A stretch of DNA of 64,000 bases, taken from contig CAJUKN010000002.1 of assembly GCA_910587485.1 (NCBI GenBank), forward strand, positions 182,378 to 246,377. Reading direction: 5' to 3'. This DNA comes from an uncultured Lachnospira sp. (GTDB lineage: Bacteria > Bacillota > Clostridia > Lachnospirales > Lachnospiraceae). The notes under the pieces are model-generated. The model was not told the origin of the DNA and did no database searches. It saw only the letters and a list, made by a program, of their open reading frames with translations. Positions 17,931-26,192 of the stretch are shown in pieces. The position numbers and the translations under genes were made by a program. Each line of letters begins with the position of its first letter. Positions within the stretch are counted from its first letter, which is position 1.

Positions 17931-18142
17931 TATATGTAGGTCTATATAATGGAAAGATATTGTAAAAGTAGTATAGGAGTTACAGCAAGCAGAGAAAAAG
18001 AACTTCCTATAATTTTGCTTACAGTTGTTTATAAATTTGTATTACTTTTATGGCTATATAAATGGTTGTATATAGACAGGAGTAAAAGCTTGTATTATAA
18101 TAAATTCAATAAATTGAAATAGAATTAGGGGAGGAATTTATT

Positions 18143-18913
18143 ATGACTATAGAAGAATGTCGAAAGTATTTACCTGAAAGTTGGATAGAGCCAATTCAGA
18201 ATGACCCTGTGTTATGGAATATTTTTTCTGAACATGAGTATGATTTGGAACAAGAGGCAGTACCGCCTTTCTTAATTCAAGACCTACGAGGAGGTAATTT
18301 GGAACACCTGCGTCCTATCTTAAGCCTTTATGGTCAACCGGGATTAAAAATGTTAGAGGGATTGATAAAAATTGATGAATCTAGCAAAGATACAGCACAA
18401 GTGGAATTACCAAATGGGCAGATTGGTTATGCAGGTTACTTTTTTGCTAAATCGGATTTAAAACAGGATGCAGCGAAAGCTGCTGCCATGACAGCAGTAA
18501 ATCAATATATTCAAGCGCTTCATCAGGTTTATACTCAGATATTTGAGGAGCCTGCACCTATTGATATCAATCCTAAGATTACGATATTGAGTGGAAAAGA
18601 AGGGCGTGATTTCCAAGAACAGATACACCAAGATTTTGTCCATAATCATTTTCATCCAAGTGATGATATTTATGAAGACATAGGAGATTGGTTTATGGAT
18701 ATGGAATTTCAAGAAGCGTGTGAAGATTTACAGCTTTTTAATGAGGCATTGTATCATATTAGCAACGACTATTTTCTATCTCACTATCTGCAATGGTCGC
18801 TAATTGTTCCTCAACCTATAGACAATCCTTTTCAAGGCTACTTTGAATTGTGGAAAATGGGATTGGATATTGAATTTCCAGAAAAAGACCAAGTGGTATT
18901 GATTGCAAATTAA
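18143..18913 (+). CDS. Conserved hypothetical protein
   Basis: 256 residues, acidic, soluble, no signal peptide and no recognised domain. The sequence begins EECRKYLPESWIEPIQNDPV and contains an LRGGNLEHLRPILSLYGQPG segment and an HNHFHPSDD histidine cluster that could bind metal. GGGGAGG ahead of ATG supports the start. It is a single gene between the lipoprotein terminator and a long hairpin. I do not recognise the family. Confidence 0.65.
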   Translation: MTIEECRKYLPESWIEPIQNDPVLWNIFSEHEYDLEQEAVPPFLIQDLRGGNLEHLRPILSLYGQPGLKMLEGLIKIDESSKDTAQVELPNGQIGYAGYFFAKSDLKQDAAKAAAMTAVNQYIQALHQVYTQIFEEPAPIDINPKITILSGKEGRDFQEQIHQDFVHNHFHPSDDIYEDIGDWFMDMEFQEACEDLQLFNEALYHISNDYFLSHYLQWSLIVPQPIDNPFQGYFELWKMGLDIEFPEKDQVVLIAN

Positions 18914-18955
18914 TCAAAAGAGAAAATGCCACAAAATAGCAATAAGGTTAAATAA

Positions 18956-19061
18956 TGGAGCTGTCAAACGAAAGGTTCAATATATAAGGTATTGTTTAAT
19001 ATTGTATTATATTTTACAATATCTTGTACTTGATTTCTTTGATGTGATAGCTCCAATTTTT
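18956..19061. terminator. Long (~100-nt) imperfect hairpin between convergent genes
   Basis: TGGAGCTGTCA (18956-18966) pairs with TGATAGCTCCA (19045-19055). Further in, TATAAGGTATTG pairs with CAATATCTTGTA over twelve positions, and the part between is mostly complementary. Arms are ~39 nt with a 22-nt AT-rich loop. A TTTTTT run follows on the + strand. It probably terminates the hypothetical gene and perhaps the opposing pectinesterase gene. A similar long hairpin sits at 26076-26166. Confidence 0.7.
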
Positions 19062-19076
19062 TGTAAATAGTATGGA

Positions 19077-20015
19077 TTACCATTTTAACACGTTTTCTTT
19101 TGTATATTCTAAGGCTTCACTATCTGTAAGCTGATGGATATAATCTGGTCTTAAATGGGGTTTATAACCTGCTCCAAAGCATTTATATTCAGCATAATAA
19201 CAAGTGTCGTGAGATTCTTTTTTGTTCCAATCATGGAATCCTTCATCTGTAATTTGACTAGACATTTCACATTGAATAAAGACAGCTTTTGCGTAAATTC
19301 TCCAAGGTCTACTAAGCATAACTGTTTTGTCAGGACAATTTCCAGTTAGTCTGCAATTTTCAAATACATAACCATACTTTTGTTCTTCATAGGTAGAAGG
19401 TGCTGTATAATAGCTGTTAATAGGTTCATTTCGATTGAGTGCATATAATTCGCAATTTTTGAAATAGGCAGTTGCGCTTCCAAAGATAAAATCAACTTCC
19501 CCACAGATATAGCAATCTTCATAGAGCTGCCGCCCAACGCTTCGTTTACTAAATTCAGTTGGACCAATAAAACCACCTGGCATATTTTCTTTTTTTGGTA
19601 AAGGACCCGTAAATAATGTATCTTGATGACCTAGCATACGACAATTTTTAAATGTGATATAATCACCTTCTGCATATACAGCAATTGCTTGTCCGACTTG
19701 CTTTCCAAATCCAGATGAATTTTCAAAGGTGATATTAAATGCGTTAAAATGGTTTGCATATACTAGAAAAGTGTAGGAGCGAAATGTGCCACGTTTGCTG
19801 CCATCTTTCATTAACATAGAAGCATGATAATCATATGTTATAATGGTGTCGTTTGCTGATTCACCTATCAACGTAATATTGTCCGTTGTAATTTCAACAC
19901 GTTCTTTGTAAATGCCATTTTTTATATATATAATTCCACCATGTTCTTTAAGGCTGTTGACGGCAGATTGTATGGATTGAAAATCACCTGAATTATTTTT
20001 TGCAACAGTAATCAT
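19077..20015 (-). CDS. Pectin methylesterase (CE8)
   Basis: 312 residues, a beta-helix enzyme that removes methyl esters from homogalacturonan. CE8 motifs are in order: VGQAIAVY, GHQDTLFTG with the catalytic-site Gln and Asp, GEVDFIFGSA with the nucleophilic Asp, and LSRPWR with the substrate-binding Arg. No signal peptide is present, so it should act in the cytoplasm on imported methylated oligogalacturonides, a known arrangement in gut pectin users. Monocistronic; a divergent acetyltransferase gene lies upstream. Confidence 0.93.
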   Translation of the reverse strand: MITVAKNNSGDFQSIQSAVNSLKEHGGIIYIKNGIYKERVEITTDNITLIGESANDTIITYDYHASMLMKDGSKRGTFRSYTFLVYANHFNAFNITFENSSGFGKQVGQAIAVYAEGDYITFKNCRMLGHQDTLFTGPLPKKENMPGGFIGPTEFSKRSVGRQLYEDCYICGEVDFIFGSATAYFKNCELYALNRNEPINSYYTAPSTYEEQKYGYVFENCRLTGNCPDKTVMLSRPWRIYAKAVFIQCEMSSQITDEGFHDWNKKESHDTCYYAEYKCFGAGYKPHLRPDYIHQLTDSEALEYTKENVLKW

Positions 20016-20174
20016 AATATATCCTTCTTTCTATGTTATTTGTGTTTGTCATTGGGTAATGGTTCACTTTGTTGTTAATAGAAAGTGTAAAATCACCTTA
20101 TAGACATTTTAATAAAATAAGAGTATACTGGCAACAGTTTTATGCAAATATTATATTTTTGGAAAGGTACTAAC

Positions 20175-20597
20175 GTGATAAACTATAAAGAAGATTGTAA
20201 AGATGTAGATATTTATCTGTTTTTAAGAAAATGTGTAGGTTGGGTAGAGTTAGACAAAAAACAAGCACAAACAGCATTAAATAATAGTCTTAAAATTGTG
20301 ACCGTATTTGATGATGAAAAACCAATTGGAATGGGCAGAGTGGTTGGTGATGGTGCAGTGATTAGTTATATTCAGGATTTAATAGTTATTCCTTCATATC
20401 AAAAAATGCACATTGGGAGCCATATTATTGAACAACTAAAGGCGTTTGTCTATGATATAACAGCACAAAATACAAATATGATGCTTTGTCTTATGTGTGC
20501 AAAAGGCAGAGAAGCATTTTATAAAAAACATGGGTTTATTGCCAGACCAACAGATTCATTAGGACCTGGAATGATACAATATATTAAGAAAGATTGA
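20175..20597 (+). CDS. GNAT-family acetyltransferase
   Basis: 140 residues. The acetyl-CoA-binding part is visible in YIQDLIVIPSYQKMHIGSHI, and the end of the fold in GREAFYKKHGFIARP. It belongs to the small single-domain GNATs; substrate unknown. The frame is open from 20142, but GGAAAGG at 20161-20167 is correctly spaced for the GTG at 20175. It is transcribed away from the pectinesterase gene and ends in a strong terminator. Confidence 0.82.
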   Translation: MINYKEDCKDVDIYLFLRKCVGWVELDKKQAQTALNNSLKIVTVFDDEKPIGMGRVVGDGAVISYIQDLIVIPSYQKMHIGSHIIEQLKAFVYDITAQNTNMMLCLMCAKGREAFYKKHGFIARPTDSLGPGMIQYIKKD

Positions 20598-20628
20598 TAG
20601 ATTAATAGTTGATATAAGTCTATAATAG

Positions 20629-20682
20629 AAGCTCTCCTTTAAGCGATAAAAGTACTTATCGCTTAAAGGAGAGCTTATTTTT
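20629..20682 (+). terminator. Strong terminator with a perfect 21-bp stem
   Basis: The arms at 20629-20649 and 20656-20676 are perfectly complementary (AAGCTCTCCTTTAAGCGATAA and its complement, first 20 bases: AAGCTCTCCTTTAAGCGATA). The loop is six bases and ATTTTTATTT follows. Confidence 0.88.
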
Positions 20683-20711
20683 ATTTTATATTATATCTTT
20701 GAATCGTTTTT

Positions 20712-20841
20712 TTACCTCATTAAGAAAGTCCCCACTTCAATGCCACAGAGGCATAAGTGGTGGGTGAGGATTTGTATTGCGATAGCAGATAGATGGTTTG
20801 AGCAAGTAGCGTAGCGGATTGCGAATATCCGCTTTGACTAG
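20712..20841 (+). repeat. IS200/IS605 right-end-like dispersed repeat, copy 3
   Basis: Nearly full-length match to 213-347, including the CCCCACTTCAATGCC hairpin strand, GTTTGAGCAAGTAGCGTAGC and the terminal GCGGATTGCGAATATCCGC hairpin with TTTGAC. It is in + orientation, just downstream of the isomerase gene on the other strand. No transposase gene is linked. Confidence 0.6.
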
Positions 20842-20864
20842 TAGTTTTCTTTGCAAAAATCGTA

Positions 20865-21506
20865 TTATGCTAAAAGGCTCTTAACATATTCTGCTATTGT
20901 ATCACATTTGCAGTTTGCAAAGAAAAGTTCTTGAAATTTATCACCAGCAACAGCACCTTTAACAAGGTCTTGGTCAAGATTTTTAAGAATGTCAACTAAA
21001 CTGTCTTTAAATGCAACTTTTCTTACCTCGTCAAGAATTTTTTTGTTTCGTTGTTCTGGAATAACTCGTTCTTTAGGATAGCCGCCACCCGGTTCACCTT
21101 CAAATAATTTTTCAAAGATATAAGTGAGATTTAATTCAGCACCCCAACCAAATCCTTTTGCAAATGGAAGTGCGATTGCATTGCCATCATTAATTTGCAT
21201 AAACATGTAAGCATCGGAAGGGTCTACAACATGTCCGCAAATGACACCCGGAAATGAATTGAGTGCCAACATAGCACCTTCACCTGTACCACAGCCTGTT
21301 ACTACAAAATCGGCAGCGCCGCTGTTTAGCAAAATAGCAGCTAATATACCGTTTTGTACATATGTAAGCTGTGCCTTATCTTCGGCGGCATACATGCCAT
21401 AGTTATCAACAGTAAATCCTTTAGCATCTGCTACACTTTTCAATGTATTGTAAATTAATTCATTTTTGGCAGCTTGGCTATTTTCGTTAATTAATGCAAT
21501 TCTCAT
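20865..21506 (-). CDS. RpiB/LacA/LacB-family isomerase
   Basis: 213 residues, longer than ribose-5-phosphate isomerase B (~150). It has the family glycine loop in DFVVTGCGTGEGAMLALN and the GHVVDPSDAYMFMQINDGNA segment, but differs from RpiB around the active site. RpiB-family members of this length include DhuI, an isomerase of 4-deoxy-5-ketouronate released from unsaturated uronides. With a pectinesterase and a pectate lyase nearby that role is attractive, but it is inference. AGAGGT favours the internal ATG at 21506 over the ATG seven codons earlier. Confidence 0.75.
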   Translation of the reverse strand: MRIALINENSQAAKNELIYNTLKSVADAKGFTVDNYGMYAAEDKAQLTYVQNGILAAILLNSGAADFVVTGCGTGEGAMLALNSFPGVICGHVVDPSDAYMFMQINDGNAIALPFAKGFGWGAELNLTYIFEKLFEGEPGGGYPKERVIPEQRNKKILDEVRKVAFKDSLVDILKNLDQDLVKGAVAGDKFQELFFANCKCDTIAEYVKSLLA

Positions 21507-21745
21507 TATAAAAACCTCTTCTTTCATTATAATTAAACATGTGGTTGAAAAAATTTAAAGTAGTATAAATCATTTTTATTGATGAAATATATACACATAA
21601 TAAATATAAACATCCTATGATTATTTGTCAATCTAAAAAAATAGAGACCATTTTTAATTAAATGTAAAATATATTGTTATTATTTATAAAAAATGTTATT
21701 ATAAACATAAATATATACAACGTTTTGTATATAAATTTTTGGTGT

Positions 21746-21753
21746 GGGGGGGG
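21746..21753 (+). repeat. G8 tract at the ribosome-binding position of the DctP gene
   Basis: Eight consecutive G in an AT-rich upstream region, ten bases before the ATG. It probably acts as, or modulates, the Shine-Dalgarno. Homopolymer slippage could change initiation. Confidence 0.5.
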
Positions 21754-21763
21754 AAATATATTT

Positions 21764-22843
21764 ATGAGAGGTTATAAACTCTTGGGACTGGTGTTATCCA
21801 TAGGGTTAATTGCAGTCTCCGTGTGGGGATGCGGGGCTAATTCAAAAAGAAGGACAATTGGCTCAATTATGGATGCAAATGAGGCAAATAATGATAATTT
21901 AGACAAACAGGTATTGGAATTAACGATTGCATCAAATCAGACATCGAAGGATAATCCATATCATTTTGGATTAGAAACATTTAAGGAGGTTGCAGAAGAG
22001 CTTTCGGGAGGAACGATTAAGGTAACATGCAGTGATGGTGATTTATCAGAAGATGAAGCAGAGCTTGTGAATATGTTAGACAGTGGTAAAATTCAAATGG
22101 CGGTATGTTCTCCGGGTAATATGTCATCAGCTGGCGTATCAGAAGTGAATATGCTTTCGCTTATCTATCTGTTTAATGGATTCAGCCATTGGGAAGCGGC
22201 TATGGATGGAGAATTTGGGTCTGCCATGAAAGACGTCATTTTGCAAAAGACAAACAATAAATATCGTATTATGGGTTATTGGTCGGCAGGTGTCAGAGAT
22301 TATTATGGTATGAAAGCAATTACAACACCAGAGGATATGCAGGGAATGACGATTCGTACACAGACTTCAGGTGTGGTATCCGAATATTGGACAGGTCTTG
22401 GTGCGCAGCCAGTAAATATCGGCTGGGGAGTGTTGTATGATGCACTTAAGAATAAAGAGGTTGATTGTGCAGAAAATGACTATACGAATCTTATGCTGAA
22501 ACAGCATCACACTACGGAAAATGGTAAATATATCTGCGAGACGCATCACGATTATACAACGCGTTTATTTATTATGAACGGTGATTTTTATGATAAACTT
22601 ACAAGTGAACAAAAAAACTGGATTGATACGGCGGCACTTGCTGCAACGCTTAAAGAGCGTTCTGTGACATACGATATGATGGATAGCTCAAAGGCACAGT
22701 GTATTGCCGAAGGAGCAGTAGTAACGGATTACTCTAAAATGGATATTGCAGCTTTTAAAGAACCAGCAATATCAATTCAAGACAGTTATGCAGATGCCAA
22801 TGGTCTTAAGTCTTATTTGGAAATGATAAGAAGAGCGCAATAA
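21764..22843 (+). CDS. TRAP-type (DctP family) solute-binding lipoprotein
   Basis: 359 residues. The N-terminus MRGYKLLGLVLSIGLIAVSV followed by WGC gives a lipoprotein signal with lipobox cysteine. The mature part follows the DctP/SiaP fold: LTIASNQTSKDNPYHFGLET, then GKIQMAVCSPGNMSS, and GMTIRTQTSGVVSEYWTGLG with the carboxylate-binding Arg. TRAP binding proteins usually deliver organic acids such as uronates to DctQM permeases. No DctQ or DctM gene is present; instead a chemoreceptor gene follows after 19 bases. The protein may therefore present ligand to the receptor. An in-frame upstream start is disfavoured because the signal peptide begins here. Confidence 0.85.
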   Translation: MRGYKLLGLVLSIGLIAVSVWGCGANSKRRTIGSIMDANEANNDNLDKQVLELTIASNQTSKDNPYHFGLETFKEVAEELSGGTIKVTCSDGDLSEDEAELVNMLDSGKIQMAVCSPGNMSSAGVSEVNMLSLIYLFNGFSHWEAAMDGEFGSAMKDVILQKTNNKYRIMGYWSAGVRDYYGMKAITTPEDMQGMTIRTQTSGVVSEYWTGLGAQPVNIGWGVLYDALKNKEVDCAENDYTNLMLKQHHTTENGKYICETHHDYTTRLFIMNGDFYDKLTSEQKNWIDTAALAATLKERSVTYDMMDSSKAQCIAEGAVVTDYSKMDIAAFKEPAISIQDSYADANGLKSYLEMIRRAQ

Positions 22844-22862
22844 GTTCAAGGAGGACTCTGAT

Positions 22863-24959
22863 TTGGATAATGGTGATAAAACAACAACAAAAAGAAACAA
22901 AAATGAAAAGAATACATTTAATATAGGAATTAAAGCAAAGTTGATTATCGGTTTTGCCATTCCATTGGTGTGTACCATCATCATCGGAATGGTCGCTTAT
23001 TCGTTGGCAGCATCAGGGATGACACGCAATTATGAGGATTCTATGTCAAAGGCTATGTCAATGGCGGTGGAATATTTGGATTTCGGATTTCAATCAGCCG
23101 TGTCCGAATCAGAGCAGCTTTATTATGACACAGACCTTGTAAAATGGGCTACTGGTTCCGTATATAATGAATGGACAAGACAGGAGATTGCAGAAAAGGT
23201 ATCGGTTAATTTAAATGTAAAGCAGAAAGGCAATGGTTTTGTTGCAGATATGTATATTATTCCGGGCAATAGTCTTGAGGTTATATCAACACATGACAGT
23301 GATGCAAAGGTTTCAGGATTTTATAACGATTTAGAAGGGAAAAACGAAGCATCATGTTTGCAGTCGCTTAGTGGAAGCTGGGTTGGTTCCCATGATTATG
23401 TGGATGAAGTATTATCTGCAAATTATAGGGATTATTCCAAGGATGACTATGCCTGTTCATACATACGTCCTATGACAACAAAACGCGCTTGTATTGTGGT
23501 AGATTACAGCAGCAATATGATTGCAAATATACTGCGCAATTTGAGTTTGGGAGAAGGCAGTATTTCAGCGTTTATTACGGCAGACAAAAGAGAGCTTCTG
23601 CTTCGTGATGATACGATTGTAAAGAATAGTGATTTTTCGTTTGTACAGCAATCTTATTATACAGAGGCTATGAATGAAATGGCGGCAACTATAATCGATT
23701 ATGTTACTTATAATGGACAACAGTATTTATTTATGCTCAGTAAAAGTTATCAAAACGGTTCCGCAATCTGTGCGATGGTGCCAATGAATTTGGTAAAGGC
23801 AGGCGCAAATTCCATTAGAGGAATTACCATTTTTATGGTTTGTGTGGCATGTTTAATCGCATTGGCAGTGGGAATATTTATTATTGGAGGAATTGCTTCT
23901 ATTATCAGACAGATTAGCAATAAGCTTGAAGTTGTATCATCTGGTGATTTAACCGTAAGCATAAGAGGCAGAAGTGATGAATTTAAGATGCTGGTAAAAA
24001 GTGTGTCGAATATGATAAAAAATTCCAGAAATCTTATTGTGCAGGTACTAAAAACGACAGAAAATGTTTCATCGTCTACACAAAGTCTTTCAAATGCTTC
24101 CGAAGTGCTTACCAATTCCAATAGACAGATTTCTGTTGCGGTGGATGAGATGGATACGGGCGTGGGACGTCAGGTTCAGGATGCACAGAACTGTCTTGTT
24201 CAAATGGATGAATTATCACAGTGCATAAGCAGTGCGGTAGAGAGCGTGAAAAAGATGGATTATATAACAGGCAATACAAAGCAGGTTATTGCAAGTGGTA
24301 TATCTACTATGGATGATTTATCCGATAAATCGGCAAATACAACGAATATTACAAAAAATGTAACAGCTAATATTAAGAATTTGAAAGAAAGTCTTTTACA
24401 GGTTGAGAAATTTGTAGAAATGATTAATGACATTGCCAATGAGACAAGTCTGCTTGCGTTGAATGCTTCTATTGAAGCAGCAAGAGCTGGAGAAGCAGGA
24501 AAAGGCTTTGCAGTAGTTGCACAGTCGGTTAGTTCTTTGTCTGATGGAACTATTGAAGCGGCAAATCAGATTCAGGGCGTGATGGAGCAGATTAAGGATT
24601 ATGCAAATGATACAGTAAAAGTGGCATCTCAAGCTGAAGTAATTGTATCCAAACAGTCTGAAACGGTAGGTAATACCATTCACGTATTTGGAGATATGAA
24701 CGAATATCTCCAAAGTCTTGTTAATGAGATTGCAGATTTGGAAAACATTATTGAGAGCATGGAAGAACATAGAAATGATACATTGTCGGCAATACAGAGC
24801 ATATCAGCAATTTCGGAGGAAACTGCCGCCTCTGTTTCAACGGTCAATGAATCGCTTAAAGAACAGATTATGATGGTAAATAACCTTTACGATTCGACAT
24901 TAGAGTTGAAGGGCAGGGCAAAAGAACTTACAGAAGCTGTCAACGCTTTCAAAATTTAA
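22863..24959 (+). CDS. Methyl-accepting chemotaxis protein co-transcribed with DctP
   Basis: 698 residues; start codon TTG, fixed by AAGGAGGA at 22849-22856. A membrane helix (~20-45), a ~265-residue extracellular sensor of Cache-like size, a second helix (~315-340), HAMP (ISNKLEVVSSGDLTVSIRGR) and a long helical signalling domain follow. The hairpin tip reads NETSLLALNASIEAARAGEA, the CheA/CheW contact site. Just after it the usual FAVVADEVRKLAE reads FAVVAQSVSSLSDG, so conserved acidic/basic residues are missing. Its position right behind the binding lipoprotein suggests indirect sensing of the DctP ligand. Confidence 0.9.
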   Translation: MDNGDKTTTKRNKNEKNTFNIGIKAKLIIGFAIPLVCTIIIGMVAYSLAASGMTRNYEDSMSKAMSMAVEYLDFGFQSAVSESEQLYYDTDLVKWATGSVYNEWTRQEIAEKVSVNLNVKQKGNGFVADMYIIPGNSLEVISTHDSDAKVSGFYNDLEGKNEASCLQSLSGSWVGSHDYVDEVLSANYRDYSKDDYACSYIRPMTTKRACIVVDYSSNMIANILRNLSLGEGSISAFITADKRELLLRDDTIVKNSDFSFVQQSYYTEAMNEMAATIIDYVTYNGQQYLFMLSKSYQNGSAICAMVPMNLVKAGANSIRGITIFMVCVACLIALAVGIFIIGGIASIIRQISNKLEVVSSGDLTVSIRGRSDEFKMLVKSVSNMIKNSRNLIVQVLKTTENVSSSTQSLSNASEVLTNSNRQISVAVDEMDTGVGRQVQDAQNCLVQMDELSQCISSAVESVKKMDYITGNTKQVIASGISTMDDLSDKSANTTNITKNVTANIKNLKESLLQVEKFVEMINDIANETSLLALNASIEAARAGEAGKGFAVVAQSVSSLSDGTIEAANQIQGVMEQIKDYANDTVKVASQAEVIVSKQSETVGNTIHVFGDMNEYLQSLVNEIADLENIIESMEEHRNDTLSAIQSISAISEETAASVSTVNESLKEQIMMVNNLYDSTLELKGRAKELTEAVNAFKI

Positions 24960-24960
24960 T

Positions 24961-25000
24961 TTCATCAAGTAGCGAAGTGGATTGTGAATATCCTTTGACC
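24961..25000 (+). repeat. IS200/IS605 right-end-like repeat, 3' fragment
   Basis: CATCAAGTAGCGAAGTGGAT and TGTGAATATCCTTTGACC match the end of the repeat at 213-347, starting just behind the chemoreceptor stop codon. The first hairpin is absent. Confidence 0.45.
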
Positions 25001-25220
25001 AAATATCAAATCGTTAGGTTTTTAAGTAACCATATAAATAACTTTTTTGATTTTCATAAATTTTTGAATTTTAAATATGTTAATTCATATAAATTTATGG
25101 TATAATAGTCACATTAATATCTTAGTGGCATTTCAGACAAAAAGATTTATATCAAATGCAGTTAATATATTATTTATAAATATAATATAAAAATGATATA
25201 TATTAACAGAAAGAGGGGTT

Positions 25221-26009
25221 ATGATTAAAGATTACGAAGATTTTAAAGTATTTGTGTTGAAAAATACAGGAATTGACCTTAATGCCTATAAAGAACGTCA
25301 GATGAAAAGAAGGATTGAATCGCTTATTGAACGCAATAAGTTTGATGGGTATGATAGCTATAGTAAAGCGTTAACAACGGATAAGGAAAAGTTAGAACAA
25401 TTTGTTAATTATTTAACGATTAATGTATCCGAATTTTATCGCAATCCTGCTTTATGGCAGACGCTTGAAGATGTTATTCTTCCAGATTTGATAAAAAAGT
25501 TTGGTGATAAACTTAAAATATGGAGTGCTGCTTGTTCAACAGGGGATGAGCCATATTCGCTTGTTATGGTGCTTGCCAAGAAAGTTCCTATGAGTAAGAT
25601 ACATATTATTGCAACAGATATTGACGACCAAGTGCTTGAAAAGGCAAAAGATGGCGTTTATGGGGCAGCAAGTCTTAAAGGACTTCCAGATGAGTATAAG
25701 AAAAAGTATTTTACAAAGATGGGGGATAAATTTTTTAAGATTAGCGATGATGTAAAAAAGTGTGTTGAGTTTAAAAAGAGTAATCTTCTTACAGACAGTT
25801 ATCCACAAGGCTGTCATTTGATTGTATGTCGAAATGTTGTTATTTATTTTACAGAAGAAGCCAAGCGTGAAATTTATAAAAAGTTTAATCAGTCTATGCT
25901 TGTCAATAGCTGTTTATTTGTAGGAAATACGGAGCAGATTATTAATCATAGAGATTTGGGCTATGAATTTGATAAGCTATTTTTCTATAGAAAAGTGCGA
26001 GAATGTTAA
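25221..26009 (+). CDS. cheR: CheR chemotaxis methyltransferase
   Basis: 262 residues. An N-terminal helical domain (YKERQMKRRIESLIERNKFD, substrate recognition) is followed by the SAM-binding domain with WSAACSTGDEPYSLVMVLA, the ATDID acidic strand and LIVCRNVVIYFTEEA. CheR methylates glutamates in chemoreceptor signalling domains using S-adenosylmethionine. It lies between two chemoreceptor genes but 261 bases behind the first, after a repeat fragment; a TATAAT near 25098 suggests its own promoter. AGAGGGG precedes the ATG. Confidence 0.93.
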   Translation: MIKDYEDFKVFVLKNTGIDLNAYKERQMKRRIESLIERNKFDGYDSYSKALTTDKEKLEQFVNYLTINVSEFYRNPALWQTLEDVILPDLIKKFGDKLKIWSAACSTGDEPYSLVMVLAKKVPMSKIHIIATDIDDQVLEKAKDGVYGAASLKGLPDEYKKKYFTKMGDKFFKISDDVKKCVEFKKSNLLTDSYPQGCHLIVCRNVVIYFTEEAKREIYKKFNQSMLVNSCLFVGNTEQIINHRDLGYEFDKLFFYRKVREC

Positions 26010-26075
26010 TTCGATTATTGTCATAAGTTTGTTTTGTAAATTTGCAAATGGTTGGCAGTTATTTATTCAAACAAT

Positions 26076-26175
26076 GGGATATTGTATTAAGAAAATCAGG
26101 TACAAAATATTATAAAAGAGAATATGAAACAATATATTGTACATTTAGTTTTAATACAATAGTCCCTTTGTTTTT
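26076..26175. terminator. Long imperfect hairpin between cheR and the exonuclease gene
   Basis: GGGATATTGTATTAA (26076-26090) pairs with TTAATACAATAGTCCC (ending 26166) with one bulge, and further in GTACAAAATATT pairs with AATATATTGTAC. Arms are ~36 nt. TTTGTTTTT follows on the + strand. The genes on either side converge. Confidence 0.65.
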
Positions 26176-26192
26176 ATAGTCAAATATATTTT

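Noticed and set aside
21764..24959. TRAP transporter operon
   Set aside because: No DctQ or DctM membrane subunit is encoded; the neighbour is a chemoreceptor.
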